From the NCBI GenBank assembly GCA_023512835.1, contig CM042089.1:54803427-54867426 (forward strand): DNA of 64,000 nt. Direction: 5' to 3'. Of the stretch, positions 34,782 to 45,970 are shown in pieces; position 1 is the stretch's first letter; the number at the start of each line of letters is the position of its first letter. The notes under the pieces were generated by a model. It was not told the DNA's origin and searched no databases. It saw only the letters and a program-made list of their open reading frames with translations. This DNA comes from Taxillus chinensis (taxonomy: Eukaryota; Streptophyta; Magnoliopsida; Santalales; Loranthaceae). The position numbers and the translations under genes are program-made.

Positions 34782-36731
34782 TGTAGGTCCCAAAGTGAGT
34801 CTAGAGGGGGGGGGGTGAATAGACTTTCTTCGTTTGCGGAAGCTAGACTGTTAGTTGGTTTTGGATTCCTCTATAGAAGACTATGATGGAGGTATTTATG
34901 GAGAAGAGGACAATAGTATTGTGAACGATAACGTGAGTGATAATGAACTATCAGACAAGACTGAGATAAGAGTAAATGCTCTTTTCTCAACAGATCTCAG
35001 TTGTGAAAGTGATGGTTTATGATAGATCGACGTGTGGAGGACAACACAGAGATTAGACTTAAAGGAAGTGCTAGATCTTTGATGAACAAGAGGTTCTTGG
35101 ATAATCAGATGGATTACTCTTCTTCTTGGTTCAATGCGGCGCACAACACTTAGAAGGATTCTCTCAGAGACTCTCTCTCTTTCGTTGGAACTCTCTTAGT
35201 TGGTTCTGCAAAAATTATTGCTTTCAAGTATGTCAGAACCATTGTCTTGTGTTCTGTGTGTTTCCTTCTTTTGAGAGAGAGATTAAACTCTTGGTTTGTC
35301 GTTAAGTGAGTGAGAGATATATTTTTAAGGTCAAAGTGCTCGTGCGCCGTGTTGTCCATCCCGACAGCCTGACTTCCCGCCACTGAAAATGCAGAATGTC
35401 AGGGGATGGGTTAATCTGATCTGATTTGCAGATCAGATGCCCATACTGCGTATTTGGCATGCAGTCGATCTTGGCCGTTCATCCATAGATGGTAGTTGGC
35501 AGCAATTAATGTGTCATTAAATGCACTCAACTGCTCGGGACAGCGCATGCTTGCTGTACAAACCCTAGCTGACGATATCGCTAAGTGATTATGTTTAGGG
35601 TTGTAAGTCTGCCTCGGAGGTAGATGCCTCGTAGGTTCGGTGACTCGAAGATTTCAGTTAGAACCTGTTGGAAGTGGCGAAAGTTTGCTTCAGGCTTTAC
35701 AGCGTTTCTGCGAGTCTACAACTCATATCTTCGAGTCTCCGAGGCTAGAGCTCAGGTTGGATTAGTCTTTTGTGTCGCTCTATTAACTGAAGTCTATGAC
35801 TCTGCGAGTCTACGACTCTACGAGTCTGTGACTCTTCGAATGGCGCTTAGAGTGACTTCTTCATAGTCCGCCCAATCTACCTATTGTTATCGCTCCGAGT
35901 CTACAACCCTAGCTCTGCGGGTCTACGACCTTCGGGTCTCTTAGTTTACTAACTTTAACTAATTGGCTCTGAAAATCTTCGACTCTACAAGTCTTTCGTA
36001 GAGGCTTATAAACTGAGTTTCTGTATGGCTAAGACCCTTCAGCTATAACCCTCAGCCTTCGATCTCTAAGTCTGCAAGTTTGGCAATTTCTTTAGAATAA
36101 CTGTATCCCTTGAGTCAACGACTCTACAACTCTACGACCCTTGAGTTACAGTTTTATTTGTTTGCCAGTCTTTATAGCACCGACTCTTCGACCTTCAACC
36201 TACGAGTTTACAAGTCCTGTTTTCTTAACAGTGTTCGAAAGCTTCAACTCTATGACTTTCAACCTACGAGTCTACGAGTCCTGTTTTCTTAACAGTGTTC
36301 GAAAGCTTCGACTCTACGACTCTACGAGTCTTCGAGTTTAGTGGCAGTTTAAGTTCTGTTAATTGATTTAAGTGTTTTTAGGGACTCTACAGTTCTACGG
36401 GCTACGAGTCTACGAGTCATTTTTCATTGGTTACCGTTCTTAAGAATTCTTTGACTCTATGAGTCTTCGAACTTATCGATGCTTGTAGTAATGCTCTCTT
36501 TTCCGTACTATGACTCTACGACCTTTGACCCTGGATCTACGAGTCGCAATGTTCTGTCACTATTTCGCCTTGAGTCTCCAGACCCTATTAGTCTACGAGC
36601 CTCTTGCCAATACGTCCTATGACAGTTTCACTTCTACGAACTTGACTCTTCGACCCTACGACCTTCGGTTCTTCGAGTCTCCAGACTTAGACTATATTTT
36701 GGCAGCTTCATCAAATCCTATATTCCCAACA
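34782..36731 (-). repeat. 5' LTR of copia element A
   Basis: 1950 bases with TG...CA ends: minus strand TGTTGGGAATATAGG at the outer end and GGGACCTACA at the inner end. A run of G (plus strand, about 34805-34814) lies 20 bases inside the inner end. Degenerate GACTCTACGAGTC repeats lie at about 35700-36690. It is closely similar to the 3' LTR at 2228-4172. Confidence 0.9.
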
Positions 36732-36736
36732 AATAA

Positions 36737-37282
36737 GATGAGTCTAACCTCTTTGTCAAAAAGCATGGAATACATAGAACACAATATATATGATTCTAAC
36801 ATACTTTAAAGAAGTAACTTTTGAGAATCCACTTGAGAGTTCAACGTTAGAGAGAGAGACTATAAGAGAATGCAATCAAGAGTGTTGTGTGCCAAGTGAA
36901 CAAAGAACAAGAACAATTTATCTGTGCACCAATCAAACTCTTGTTCATTGAAGATCAAGCACCACATTCGTGTCTGATCTCAGCGTTGTGTTTCCACAAT
37001 CTTTATCTATCATAGAACATTCCTAAGCGGAGTCAATTTGTTCATATTGACATCCGTAAGAATATTCTCTTCACATCTAAGAACTGTTGCCTCTTATACA
37101 TTTACTCTCTTCTCAGATTTTTTTGATAGCTAATAATCACTCATATTCCATATTCTCATTTTCTCCATAAATACTCGCATCATAGTTGTCCATAGAAGAT
37201 TAAAAAACCATCTAATAGTCTAAGCTTCCGCGAAGAGAGTCTATTCACCCCCCCCCCCTCTAGACTCACTTTGGGACCTACA
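36737..37282 (+). mobile_element. Copia-type LTR 'C', right part
   Basis: This continues 1239-2227 after element A. It reads towards CACCCCCC...TAGACTCACTTTGGGACCTACA at 37282, the same inner end as the A LTR in plus orientation. After it, no primer site follows; instead a second LTR-like end begins. Confidence 0.7.
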
Positions 37283-37593
37283 TCATCAAGTCTACTCTTT
37301 ACGTTGTTCATTCACAATCAACATCTATCTTAGAATATTCCAAACGGTGTCAATCTTTCAATATTGACATCCATAGGAATATTCATTCTAAATCTGAGAT
37401 CTATCACATTTAGAGCATTTACTCTCATCTCATATATGTTTGATAGTCCATAAACACTCTTACACTTGATTGTCATCGTCTCCATTAATATCGCAGTATA
37501 GTCATCACTTGCATACCTCTACTAACTATCAATCATAAGCTTCCACGAAAAAAGTGTATTCATCCCCCCTTTAGACACACTTTGGGACCTATA
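37283..37593 (+). repeat. Truncated second LTR end: 5' LTR remnant of copia element B
   Basis: About 310 bases that align with 36970-37282 (shared phrases include AATATTGACATCC, GCATTTACTCTC and TTTGGGACCTA). It ends CCTATA two bases before the primer site. It is therefore the LTR end that belongs to element B. Its upstream part is not recognisable here. Confidence 0.65.
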
Positions 37594-37595
37594 AT

Positions 37596-37607
37596 TGGTA
37601 TCAGAGC
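37596..37607 (+). other. Primer binding site of copia element B
   Basis: TGGTATCAGAGC, two bases after the LTR end, as in element A. Confidence 0.85.
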
Positions 37608-37634
37608 AGTTTTACAACTCTATAGAGATCTCTA

Positions 37635-39110
37635 ATGGCAGATATCGACTCCAATAACGTAGCTCCCGTTCTAGCTCCAGTTCCAGTTGAGGAACAACAA
37701 CCCAGTCTAGCTCCAGTGATGGAACAGACTGGAGAGGAAGAGCAAGAACAACCAAGCACCAACAGCAGTAGTAAGAAAGAACAAGAAGACTTCTAAGATG
37801 TCCTCCCTGACTTATCCTCCCAAGTCCCCTTATATGCACACCTGCTCACTTTTCCAAATGGAAAGCTAGAATGAGAGCGCACCTTGACATGCTCGACACA
37901 TTTCTCTGGGAAGTTATTTAGAAAGGACCTTACTCTCCCATGACAATGCAAAGAGGTCGCTTAACCACAAAAGACCCAAATAGTTGGTCCAAGGTAGAAT
38001 AGAAAAAAGTAAAACTTGGCTATAAAGCAAAAGCCATTCTTCTCTTTGCGCTCGACAACAACATGGATGTGAAGGATCTTGACACGACTAAAGAAGTATG
38101 GGACAAACTTTGTCTCATCTACGAAGGAGATGAGCAGATTCAGGATAACAAGATTTCTATGCTCAAACAAGAGTATGAAGCCTTCAGATGTGAACTCAAG
38201 GAGTCCCTAGATAGCATCTACAAACAGTTCACTGGACTCATTCAACGGATGAAGTGCTACAACGTTGAGATCTCACGAAGGATAAAAATGACCAATTTTT
38301 GAGATCTTTACCGCTTGGACTACTGATAAAGACATCAGCCATCCATCAACTAAAGGAATGGAAAACTTGTGCCTTAGAAGCACTCTATGGAGACCTCATG
38401 ACGTTTGAAATGTAAAAAGAAGAACTTGAGGCATTTGAGAACCCCTCTAAGAAAAAGGAGAAGTCTGTTGCATTCAAGGTTGCTGAACAGAGAGAATTAT
38501 TCTGAAGAGGAAGAGGGAGAAGAAGAAGATCTTGATACAGATAACACCTCAGATCAAGAGGTAGATTTTCTTATCAATAAGGTGCTGAAGAGAAGGGGGA
38601 ACTACATGAGGAAAGCTAAGCAGCGATCCTCTTACTACTCCAAGGGAAGGAGAAGTTGTAGTGTTATCATTGCAATAGACCCTGCTACTTTGTTGCCGAC
38701 TACTATAAGTTGAAGAGGGAGAAGAAAGAGGGAGCAGAGCAGAAAAAGAAGACCAAAGGCTCCTCAAGTTCAAAGAAGGTTGACAAGAGGAAGAAGGCTC
38801 TTATCACTAACATATTCAACAGTAACACTGAGGAAGAAGAAGAATCCTCAGATGATTAGAAGAAGGCAAAGGGTCTCATCAACTTCATGGCTGACACCTC
38901 ACCTCCACTCAAGGTAAGAACATATGATCAGCTCTACATTGAATTTGAAGATACTTATAGAGCGTATAAAGAAATGTAGAAACAATTTCTCCCTATGAAA
39001 GCCGATAAAGAAAGATATTATAAAAAAATGGTAAGGCTTTCATGTGAATACTGTGACACTATTGATGACTGTGAGAAAACTGAAAGAAGATTAAGAGTTA
39101 AAGTGAGTGA
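37635..39110 (+). pseudogene. Gag of copia element B, N-terminal part (broken)
   Basis: The ATG at 37635 gives MADIDSNN, matching MADMDSS of element A, and the frame stops at EQEDF. Later segments are recognisable: DTTKEVWDKLCLIYEGDEQI and DSIYKQFTGLIQRMK at 38063-38302, and an acidic region at 38405-38713. The zinc knuckle near 38660 has lost its Cys/His pattern. The gene is split at 39110 by the composite insertion; target duplication AGTGA. Confidence 0.8.
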
Positions 39111-39579
39111 TGTCATCATTGGATTTCGTCTGGGCCCATTTGGGGTGAGCACAAACTAGACCAATGGTGAGAAAATTTAGAGTCGCCACCAACTTTTTGG
39201 GGGGCAAGTTCGACCCCCCCCCTTAGTAGTAAAAAGATGTGGTCTGCTTTATCAAAAAGGGTTCGGGAGTAGTTACGTGTAGGAAGGATTCCCCCCTTAG
39301 CACCCCCCCCCCCTCTTCGGATCAATATAGGAGGAGGGGTTTTTTGCGCCAGGGGAGTTTAAAGGATTTTTTTTAGCTAAGTTATTTATTAAAGTATGTT
39401 GAAAATGGATACCCTAAATTAAAGGAACTAGAAGTTTTGGGTTTGCGTTTGAAAAAATCAAAAAGGGTTGGTTTTGGGTTTTTGGTTTTCTTGGGAAAGG
39501 TCAAAATGAAATACTTGGTTGGAAAATATGAAAAGTTTGAAAAATACTAAAAAACAATTACATCAATTATAAAAGAAAA

Positions 39580-39613
<34 letters not shown>

Positions 39614-40045
39614 CCTTTTCTTTTTTTCCCCCGCTTCTCCTCCCCCTTATAAACTTCACAATTACAATTTAACAGAAACGGAAATATAAAAAATGCTCAA
39701 AACAATTACATCAAATATAAATACAAATAAGCTACAAAACAAATAAAGAAATAGATGCAAAGTGAACTGACTTTGGCTTTGGATTGTGATAACGTGCATT
39801 TATGTCGTTATCCTAGACCTTATATAGGGTGTTTTAGCGTATGTTTTGTACCTATTTGCATGCTATTTTACACATATTTGCTCTAACCCCTAGGAAGACC
39901 CTGTTTGGTGTATAGTGGTACTTTTTGAGTGTTTTTCGCAGGTTTTGGAGCAACCTTTTCCCACACACCTTCGCTAGATCACTCCATACACTCAAGAGGA
40001 AGCTATAGGCAGAAGATGGAAGCAAAATGAAGGCAAAATCAAGCT

Positions 40046-40071
40046 GCACGTGAAAAGGCTTTCTCACGTGC
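40046..40071. repeat. G-box dyad in TGATAA-type LTR
   Basis: GCACGTGA...TCACGTGC near-dyad. A second dyad of the same type, with an extra half-site, lies at 40146-40184 and is followed by GAGCTCCGAAT. Confidence 0.75.
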
Positions 40072-40306
40072 AAGGATTTTGTTGCATGGATGCCTTCTAC
40101 AACTCAAGAGGAAGCTTTGGAGCAAATTTGAGTCGAATTGGAGCTGCACGTGAAAAGGGTCTTCTCACATGCATTCTCACGTGCAGGCATTTTTGAGCTC
40201 CGAATGATGTGTTTTGTTGTTTTAATCATTTTCCTCTAAAGAACTGGGGTCAAATTTGGTGTAGTTTGAGTTTTATTTCGCCTAGAACGTCGAATAGTGT
40301 CACTAA

Positions 40307-40395
40307 CCAAAACGACGTCGTTTTGGCTCCGACCACATTTATAATTAGGGCACACTTTTTGTAACCCTAATTTGGCCCACTAAATCCTATAAATA
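40307..40395 (+). promoter_or_regulatory. LTR promoter: perfect 20-base ACGT palindrome and TATA box
   Basis: The palindrome with half CCAAAACGAC lies at 40307-40326 and TATAAATA at 40388-40395. The equivalent block in copy 2 is at 61379-61398 (one half changed) with TATATAAA at 61451-61458. Confidence 0.65.
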
Positions 40396-42630
40396 GGGGG
40401 CTTGGGAGGCATTGTAAATCATCTTGAGTGGGAGAATCTGATCTGAGTTCTGAAAAGAGCTGTAGCCGTTGCTAAAAGATCGGATTGTCCTTGGCAAGGA
40501 GTGATTTTGGGCAGTGACGCCGGAGTCGTTGGAGGCCGGAGTCCTGGTTCATCTTGGGGTCTTCCTTTATTGTCCTGAAATCTTGTAATCATGTTCGTTC
40601 TTGTAATTGTTATTGCTTTTGTCATGATTATGGAGTAGTTTTATTAGTCTAGGGGAGCAATGTAGCCCCCAATAAATTGTATTCAGTTTGGTTATGGTTG
40701 TTCAATAAAATAGAATTCAGTTCTTGTTTAATTCACTTTCTTGAATGGATATGCCTAGTTTATGCATAATTAGGTAATCTTAGCCCTTGTCTAGGGTGGA
40801 ACACTAGTGAATTAGATTTAATATTGTATGATGGACCAAGTCTGCAACTATTAGATTGTTTATATACCTTGATCACTTTTATTCACATGGACCAAATGGG
40901 ATGAAAGCCTTAAATCTATCTTAGCATGGACCAAATGTAAGATAGGTAGGAGATAATCAACATGAACATGAACTAGAACATAAATCAAGAACAAGAGCCA
41001 TAACCAGACTATTACAATCGATTGGGTGGTAAACATTGTGACCCTAGATCCTTAATCACTGAAATTTCTATACCAATAGCTTGCCAACATTCTGATTTAA
41101 TCATTTTTCGTTCAAACTATTTGTACAACAAAAATCAATTGTCCAGACATAAAATCAACTTATTAGCTTAGTGCTTGCTGCTTAACAGCATTAGCTACCT
41201 CCCTGTGGGTTCGACAACCGGAGTCTTAATACTCCATTTTATTACTTGACCAGTGCACTTGCTGCAAAACCTATAGACACAATTTATACGAGTCAGATTG
41301 GGACTCCGGCAGTGATATCGCTGGCGGGAGGAGGAAACTTCTAAAGACTGGTTGGTTGGACTTGGGCCGGAGATTGAACACCGCTGATTGGAGCTGCAAA
41401 ATATGTGTCTCTCTTTTTGTTTTTTTTTTATTTGATTTTTTTTTGTTTTGATTTTTTGATTTTGGTATTGTTCTTGAAAAGAAAAGAAAACAGAATTGGG
41501 GGAATGAAAATGTGTTTCAGAATTTCTGGGTTTGAAATGGGGGAGAATGTATTATCACTGCAAAAAGGAATTAATATTTTATCTCTCTGCTGGGGATAAA
41601 ATTTCACACGTTTCAGAATTTCTGATAGTGCAAACCAGTGCAAATAATATGTATGAATGTTGGTAGAGTGAAGAGAGAAGTGAGGAGAAAAGGAAAGAAA
41701 AAGAATTCGGATCTTATGTTTTTTGTTGGAAGGCAGGAGTTGGGCGAATTTGAGATGGAATGGCAGCAAATCTGGGCGTTCTTCTTTCTTTTTTTCTTTT
41801 TTTCTCTTTTCTACGGAACGTCCTCTTTTTCTGGGTGTGATCTCTGTTTTTTTTGTTTTGGGGCTGAACTCTTTTTTTCCTCTCTGTCGAACCTCTTCCT
41901 TTTCTGTCTCTTTTTTTCCGCCGAACTCTCTGTTTTTTCCTTTTTTTCTCTCTTCGTTTGCGCTGGGACGAGGCTGGGGTGTAATAATGGTAGCAGATTT
42001 TTCTCAACGATGAGGGGTCTCTCCTTTGCGCAGGGACAGAAGACTGTATTTTAAAGGGCTGGCAGAAATTTGGCTGGGCTGTCATTAATTGCAGCATTAA
42101 ATGCTGTATTTATTGATTCCCTTATTTTCGTCCGGGTCTTGTGCATTGTCGGGTGGTTTGGCGACCTGCAGCTCGTGATTGCCTTTTTTAATTTGTATTT
42201 TAGCACATGTGACTGATAGGTCGTTGAAAAGCATCTTTGCCAGCAAATAAAACTCATCCCGTGAGCAGCCAGCGAGAGGGGCCAAACAGCGAAGGTCAAA
42301 GGGTCAGAGCATCGAAGTGTCGGCAGGTCGAAGTTTCGGTGGGTCAAAATTTCGGTGGGTCAAAAGTCAACGGTCAACGGGTCGAAGGCTTAAAGGCGTC
42401 GCAGGTCAAGGGTCGATGGTTCGCAGGTCATGGCGTCGTAAGTCGCATGTCGAAGGCGTTGCAGGTCAAGGCATCATAAGTTCCGAGGCCTTGCATCTTC
42501 ACAGGGTTCGAAAGTCCGAAGGGGCGAGTCGTAGGTCGGAGTGTCGGCAGGTCGGAGGTTTACAGGCTTCAATGGTCAAGGGTCGAAGGGCCGAAGGGGC
42601 GAGTCGTAGGTCGGAGTGTCGGCAGCGGGG

Positions 42631-42726
42631 CTTCGAGGCTTCGAGGCTTCAAGGCTTCGATGCTTCGATGCTTCGATGCTTCGGGGCTTCGAGGCTTCGA
42701 TGCTTCGGGGCTTCGAGGCTTCGAGG
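42631..42726. repeat. Tandem array of 12 copies of an 8-base unit
   Basis: Twelve units in phase of the form CTTCGAGG, with variants CTTCAAGG, CTTCGATG and CTTCGGGG. A ninth-base insertion follows in the next copy (CTTCAAAGG). Confidence 0.9.
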
Positions 42727-42757
42727 CTTCAAAGGTCAATGGGTCGAAGTGTCGGCA

Positions 42758-42792
42758 GGTCAACGGTCAACGGTCAACGGTCAACGGTCAAC
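42758..42792. repeat. Five perfect copies of GGTCAAC
   Basis: Exact 7-base tandem repeats, 35 bases in all, at the end of a TCG-rich stretch (about 42290-42800) with many GGTCGAAG and GGTCAACG words. Confidence 0.95.
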
Positions 42793-43321
42793 CCCGAAGT
42801 TGTTTTTTTTTTTTGTTTTTTTTGTTTTGTTTTGTTTTTTTGTTTCAACTTTTAATTACCTTTTTACCCTTACCCGTAATGCAAAAATGGACGACCTTTT
42901 AGGGATTTGTTTGGGAAGACCCGTATTCGCCTACATAAACATTTTGGAGAGTTTTGCATGATCACTTTTTTCGGGTAGTTTGACTAGGGACATTGACCGT
43001 CTTTTGGCAAGTTTGACTTTTTCCAACAAAAGTTGTTTTGGCCATAACTTCTTCATTTTAAGTCCGATTTGAGCTCAGTCAAGTGCGTTAGTCTCCAATT
43101 TTCATCCTCTATCACCTGGTGTTGGTTGGTCTTGGGGCACTTCAAGGACTTGTAGCAGAAGTCATTAATTTTGGACTTCCCCATTCGTGTAACTGTATCC
43201 ATCTTGTGCAAATCGCAGGGAATCTCTAAGGACCTGTTCAACAAGGTATATGGCATGGGCAAAAAGGTATATACACCAAATGGGGTTAGTATGTCCAACC
43301 CGGACAAAATGGGGTCCAATA

Positions 43322-45970
43322 AGTGAAATGACAAGCACACACAATGACCTGTTAAACAAAGCTGCACAGCTAAAAATTGCTAATAAGGACATTGAATAGC
43401 TTGAGCAAGAACTAAAAGAAACTAAAGAAGAGCTAGAGAAGGAAAGACAAATTAGTATAAAGTGGCAAGACTCTGCTGAAATTGCAACCCACTTTAGAAA
43501 TACTCCAGACATTAAGGGTCTAGCATTAGGACTAGGTTTTTCTGAGGATCAGGTAGCCAAGGCTCAGACCTACCCAGTGCAAACCAAGTGCCTTACTGGA
43601 TTTCTTCTTGTAGGTAATGTGCAAATAGATTGTGGAAAGGAGGTTAAGATGGTTGCTACTAGTCCACCCAAACTAGTAGCACCCGAGCATAGAGATCAGG
43701 GTACTGTTATGTCTCAGGATAGTGATGTAATAGTTAAAAAGATAAAAATGAAAGCTAAACCTTGAAACCAATCCGTCCTCTACATCCCAATGCAAGGGTA
43801 AGGGTGTAGTAATTCAGGAGACAAACTCAAGTAGTTATTCTACTAAGTTTGAGATTGGCTCGTCTAGCAAGGTTACATCCTCCTAGCCCAAGTTCGTCTT
43901 TGGTGGATCTAAGAAAGGTCAAGGATATGAGGATAAACCTAGAAAGCCTCTTAGTACTCGAACCACACCCTTGAGACATAGTGTCCAACCCAAACATATG
44001 AGATGTCCCATCTGTACCGAAGTTGGAGACGTTTTCTATCAGTGCAGATTCTACCTTGATTATCTTAAGAATGGAGTGGCTAAAGAAATCAAGTTAAGTA
44101 TTCAACAGTTAAACATATCTAACAATCTGTAAGGTTTTAACTCTTATAAGAAGAAACAAACTAGGCACACACAAGTTATCTCACCCAAGAAGTTAACGTC
44201 CAAACCTGTGAAGAAAATTTTCAAAATTGTGCCTGAGAAAGATGCCAAAAGAAAGAGTGAAAAAGGAGGGAGAGTCTAGTGTGAGCTCAAAGGATAACCT
44301 TTCTAACAAGCCAAATCCTGGATCACCTAAATTAGCATGGAAAGTAAAATCTGTTCCTTCTTAGTGGAAACTTAAATCATCAACTATAACTTTCACACCC
44401 TAAGCCCAATCAACATTGGCCCCCCAAGACTTAGTTTCTTGTAGTGCAGGAATAGGTATCGAAGTTGAAAGCATCCATAGGAAACAAAAGATTAATTCAG
44501 GCTAGTGGTACATTGACATTGCCTGTTCCATGCACATAACAGATGACGCCTCCTTGTTGAGTTAAGTAGGGGAGGTTGCCTCATCATCTGTAACATTCAT
44601 GGACAATAAGAAAGGTAAGATTATTGGTAAGGGCACTCTCTCTAATGGCTCTATTTTAATTCATAATGTGTCTGTTGTTGAAGGTCTCAAACATAACCTG
44701 TTGAGCATAAGTCAATTGTGTGACAAAGATTATGAAGTATTGTTCACTAAGCACACCTGCATTGTTACAAATCTTGTCTTTAAATAGGTGAAGCTAAGCG
44801 AACATAGACAAGGAAATATCCATAAACTGGTCTTTGGTAATGCTTAATCTAATGAACCAATTTGCTTTTTGTCCAAAGCTTCACCTGACATTAGTTGGCT
44901 GTGGCACAAGAGATTTGTTCATTTAAATTTCAAGACTATGTCTAAACTTGCATCTTTTGATTTGTTGAGGGCTTATACAAGCATGTGTATGAGAAAGAAC
45001 ACCTATGTAGGGATTATCAGCTTGGTAAGCAAGTGAAACATTCTTTCAAGAGTGTTGATAAAACCTCATTCACACAGTCACTAGAACTTTTGTACATGGA
45101 CATATGTGGACCTATTAATGTGTCCTCTCTATCTAGTGCAAGATACTTCCTTGCAATTGTAAATGATAACACCAGATACACATGGGTTATGTTTCTCAAA
45201 AATAAGACAGAAACATTTCAAAATCTTGTTGAACTCTTTAATTCGATAACTATTATCAAGAGTTTTTCTATTAAATGCATTAGAAGTAATCATGGCAAGG
45301 AATTTAAATTTTCTGATATGTTAGAGTTCTATGCTGAGCATGGTATCCAGCATAATTTCTTAGCTCCAAAAACTCCACAACAAAATGGAGTAGCTAAAAG
45401 AAAGAATCAGACTTTAGTTGAAGTAGCTAGAACCATGCTAACAGGAGCTCAGTTCCCAAAATCCCTATGGGCTGTAGCTGTTCCCACTGCATGTTATGTG
45501 TAAAACAGAACTCTAATAAGCAAACGAGCCATGAAAACACCTATGAGCTATGGAAGGGAAGGAGACCAAATATTGGTCACCTAAGGATCTTTTGGTGTAC
45601 TTGCTATATTTTGAACAATGGCAAGGATCACTTGAATAAGTTTGATGCCATATCAGATGATGAATATCTTGTTGGATATTCCTCAAAAAGCAAGGCTTAT
45701 CATGTATTTAATAGGAAAACTAAAATTGTTGAAGAATATATTCGTGTTTCTTTTGATGAGACTAACCATGGTATGCAAAAAGGAGACAAAAGTATAAATG
45801 AAGTGCAAGACACTATTGTGATTGAAGACACAAAAATAGACAATCAGACAACAGAACAAGTGGAAGAAGTGCCTAAACCTGATGTAACACGAGCTAAACT
45901 GGCTGTTGAAGAACAAATGCTAGAACTAGCAAAAAATCAAGACCATCAAATTCAGCTTGTTCAGTCTTAG
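43322..45970 (+). pseudogene. Gag C-terminus, protease and integrase of copia element B (broken)
   Basis: From 43326 the gag continues (HNDLLNKAAQLKIANKDIE, then a stop). The protease region near 44500 reads WYIDIACSMHITDDASLLS, with the catalytic Asp but without the usual Ser-Gly after it. GAG-pre-integrase lies at 44599-44787 (HNVSVVEGLKHNLLSISQLC). The integrase frame 44985-45503 has HLCRDYQLGKQVKHSF (one zinc Cys changed to Tyr), YMDICGPINV, IRSNHGKEFKF (catalytic Asp changed to Asn) and TPQQNGVAKRKNQTL (catalytic Glu changed to Lys). The C-terminus is open at 45467-45970. This region is intact here but deleted in element A. Confidence 0.85.

Larger units (their letters stand above)
2228..36731 (-). 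mobile_element. Copia element A, Sirevirus-like LTR retrotransposon with nested insertions
   Basis: This is a complete Ty1/copia element on the minus strand. Its 3' LTR is on the left (2228-4172 plus 13283-13312) and its 5' LTR on the right (34782-36731), with target duplication AATAA on both sides. The primer site TGGTATCAGAGC lies just inside the 5' LTR. The order is gag, protease, integrase, RT, RNase H, then a long spacer and a third ORF, as in env-like-ORF-bearing Sireviruses. The 34.5-kb span includes three foreign insertions: 4173-13282, 15752-18196 and 22390-31157. Sirevirus placement is from family knowledge and not from a tree. Every ORF carries stops or frameshifts. Confidence 0.85.
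39787..41295 (+). mobile_element. TGATAA-type solo LTR, copy 1
   Basis: TG...CA ends (TGATAACGTGCATTT ... ACGAGTCA) and the 5-base duplication GATTG at 39782-39786 and 41296-41300. It shares with copy 2 (60655-62416) the start, the phrase TTTGCTCTAACCCC, the hairpin-like GGGGAGCAATGTAGCCCC (40652-40669) and CTGTGGGTTCGAC near the end. There is no coding region. It looks like a solo LTR of one gypsy-like family, but no lineage can be assigned. Confidence 0.8.
39111..43321. mobile_element. Composite LTR-like insertion in gag of copia element B
   Basis: It begins TGTCATCATTGGATTTCG and ends GGGGTCCAATA, with the 5-base duplication AGTGA at 39106-39110 and 43322-43326. The host sequence on both sides joins up with element A's intact gag. 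No pol motif is visible, so it is probably a solo LTR or a non-autonomous element of an unrecognised LTR family, about 2.7 kb once the nested 1.5-kb LTR is removed. The phrase GAGTCGCCACCAACTTTTT near 39180 is common in plant LTRs from memory. Homopolymer T tracts lie at about 39585-39613 and 41425-41950. Confidence 0.7.

Noticed and set aside
41638..42097. Overlapping frames on both strands with Phe-rich or Lys/Arg-rich products
   Set aside because: They are produced by T-rich low-complexity DNA inside the composite insertion and have no domain pattern.
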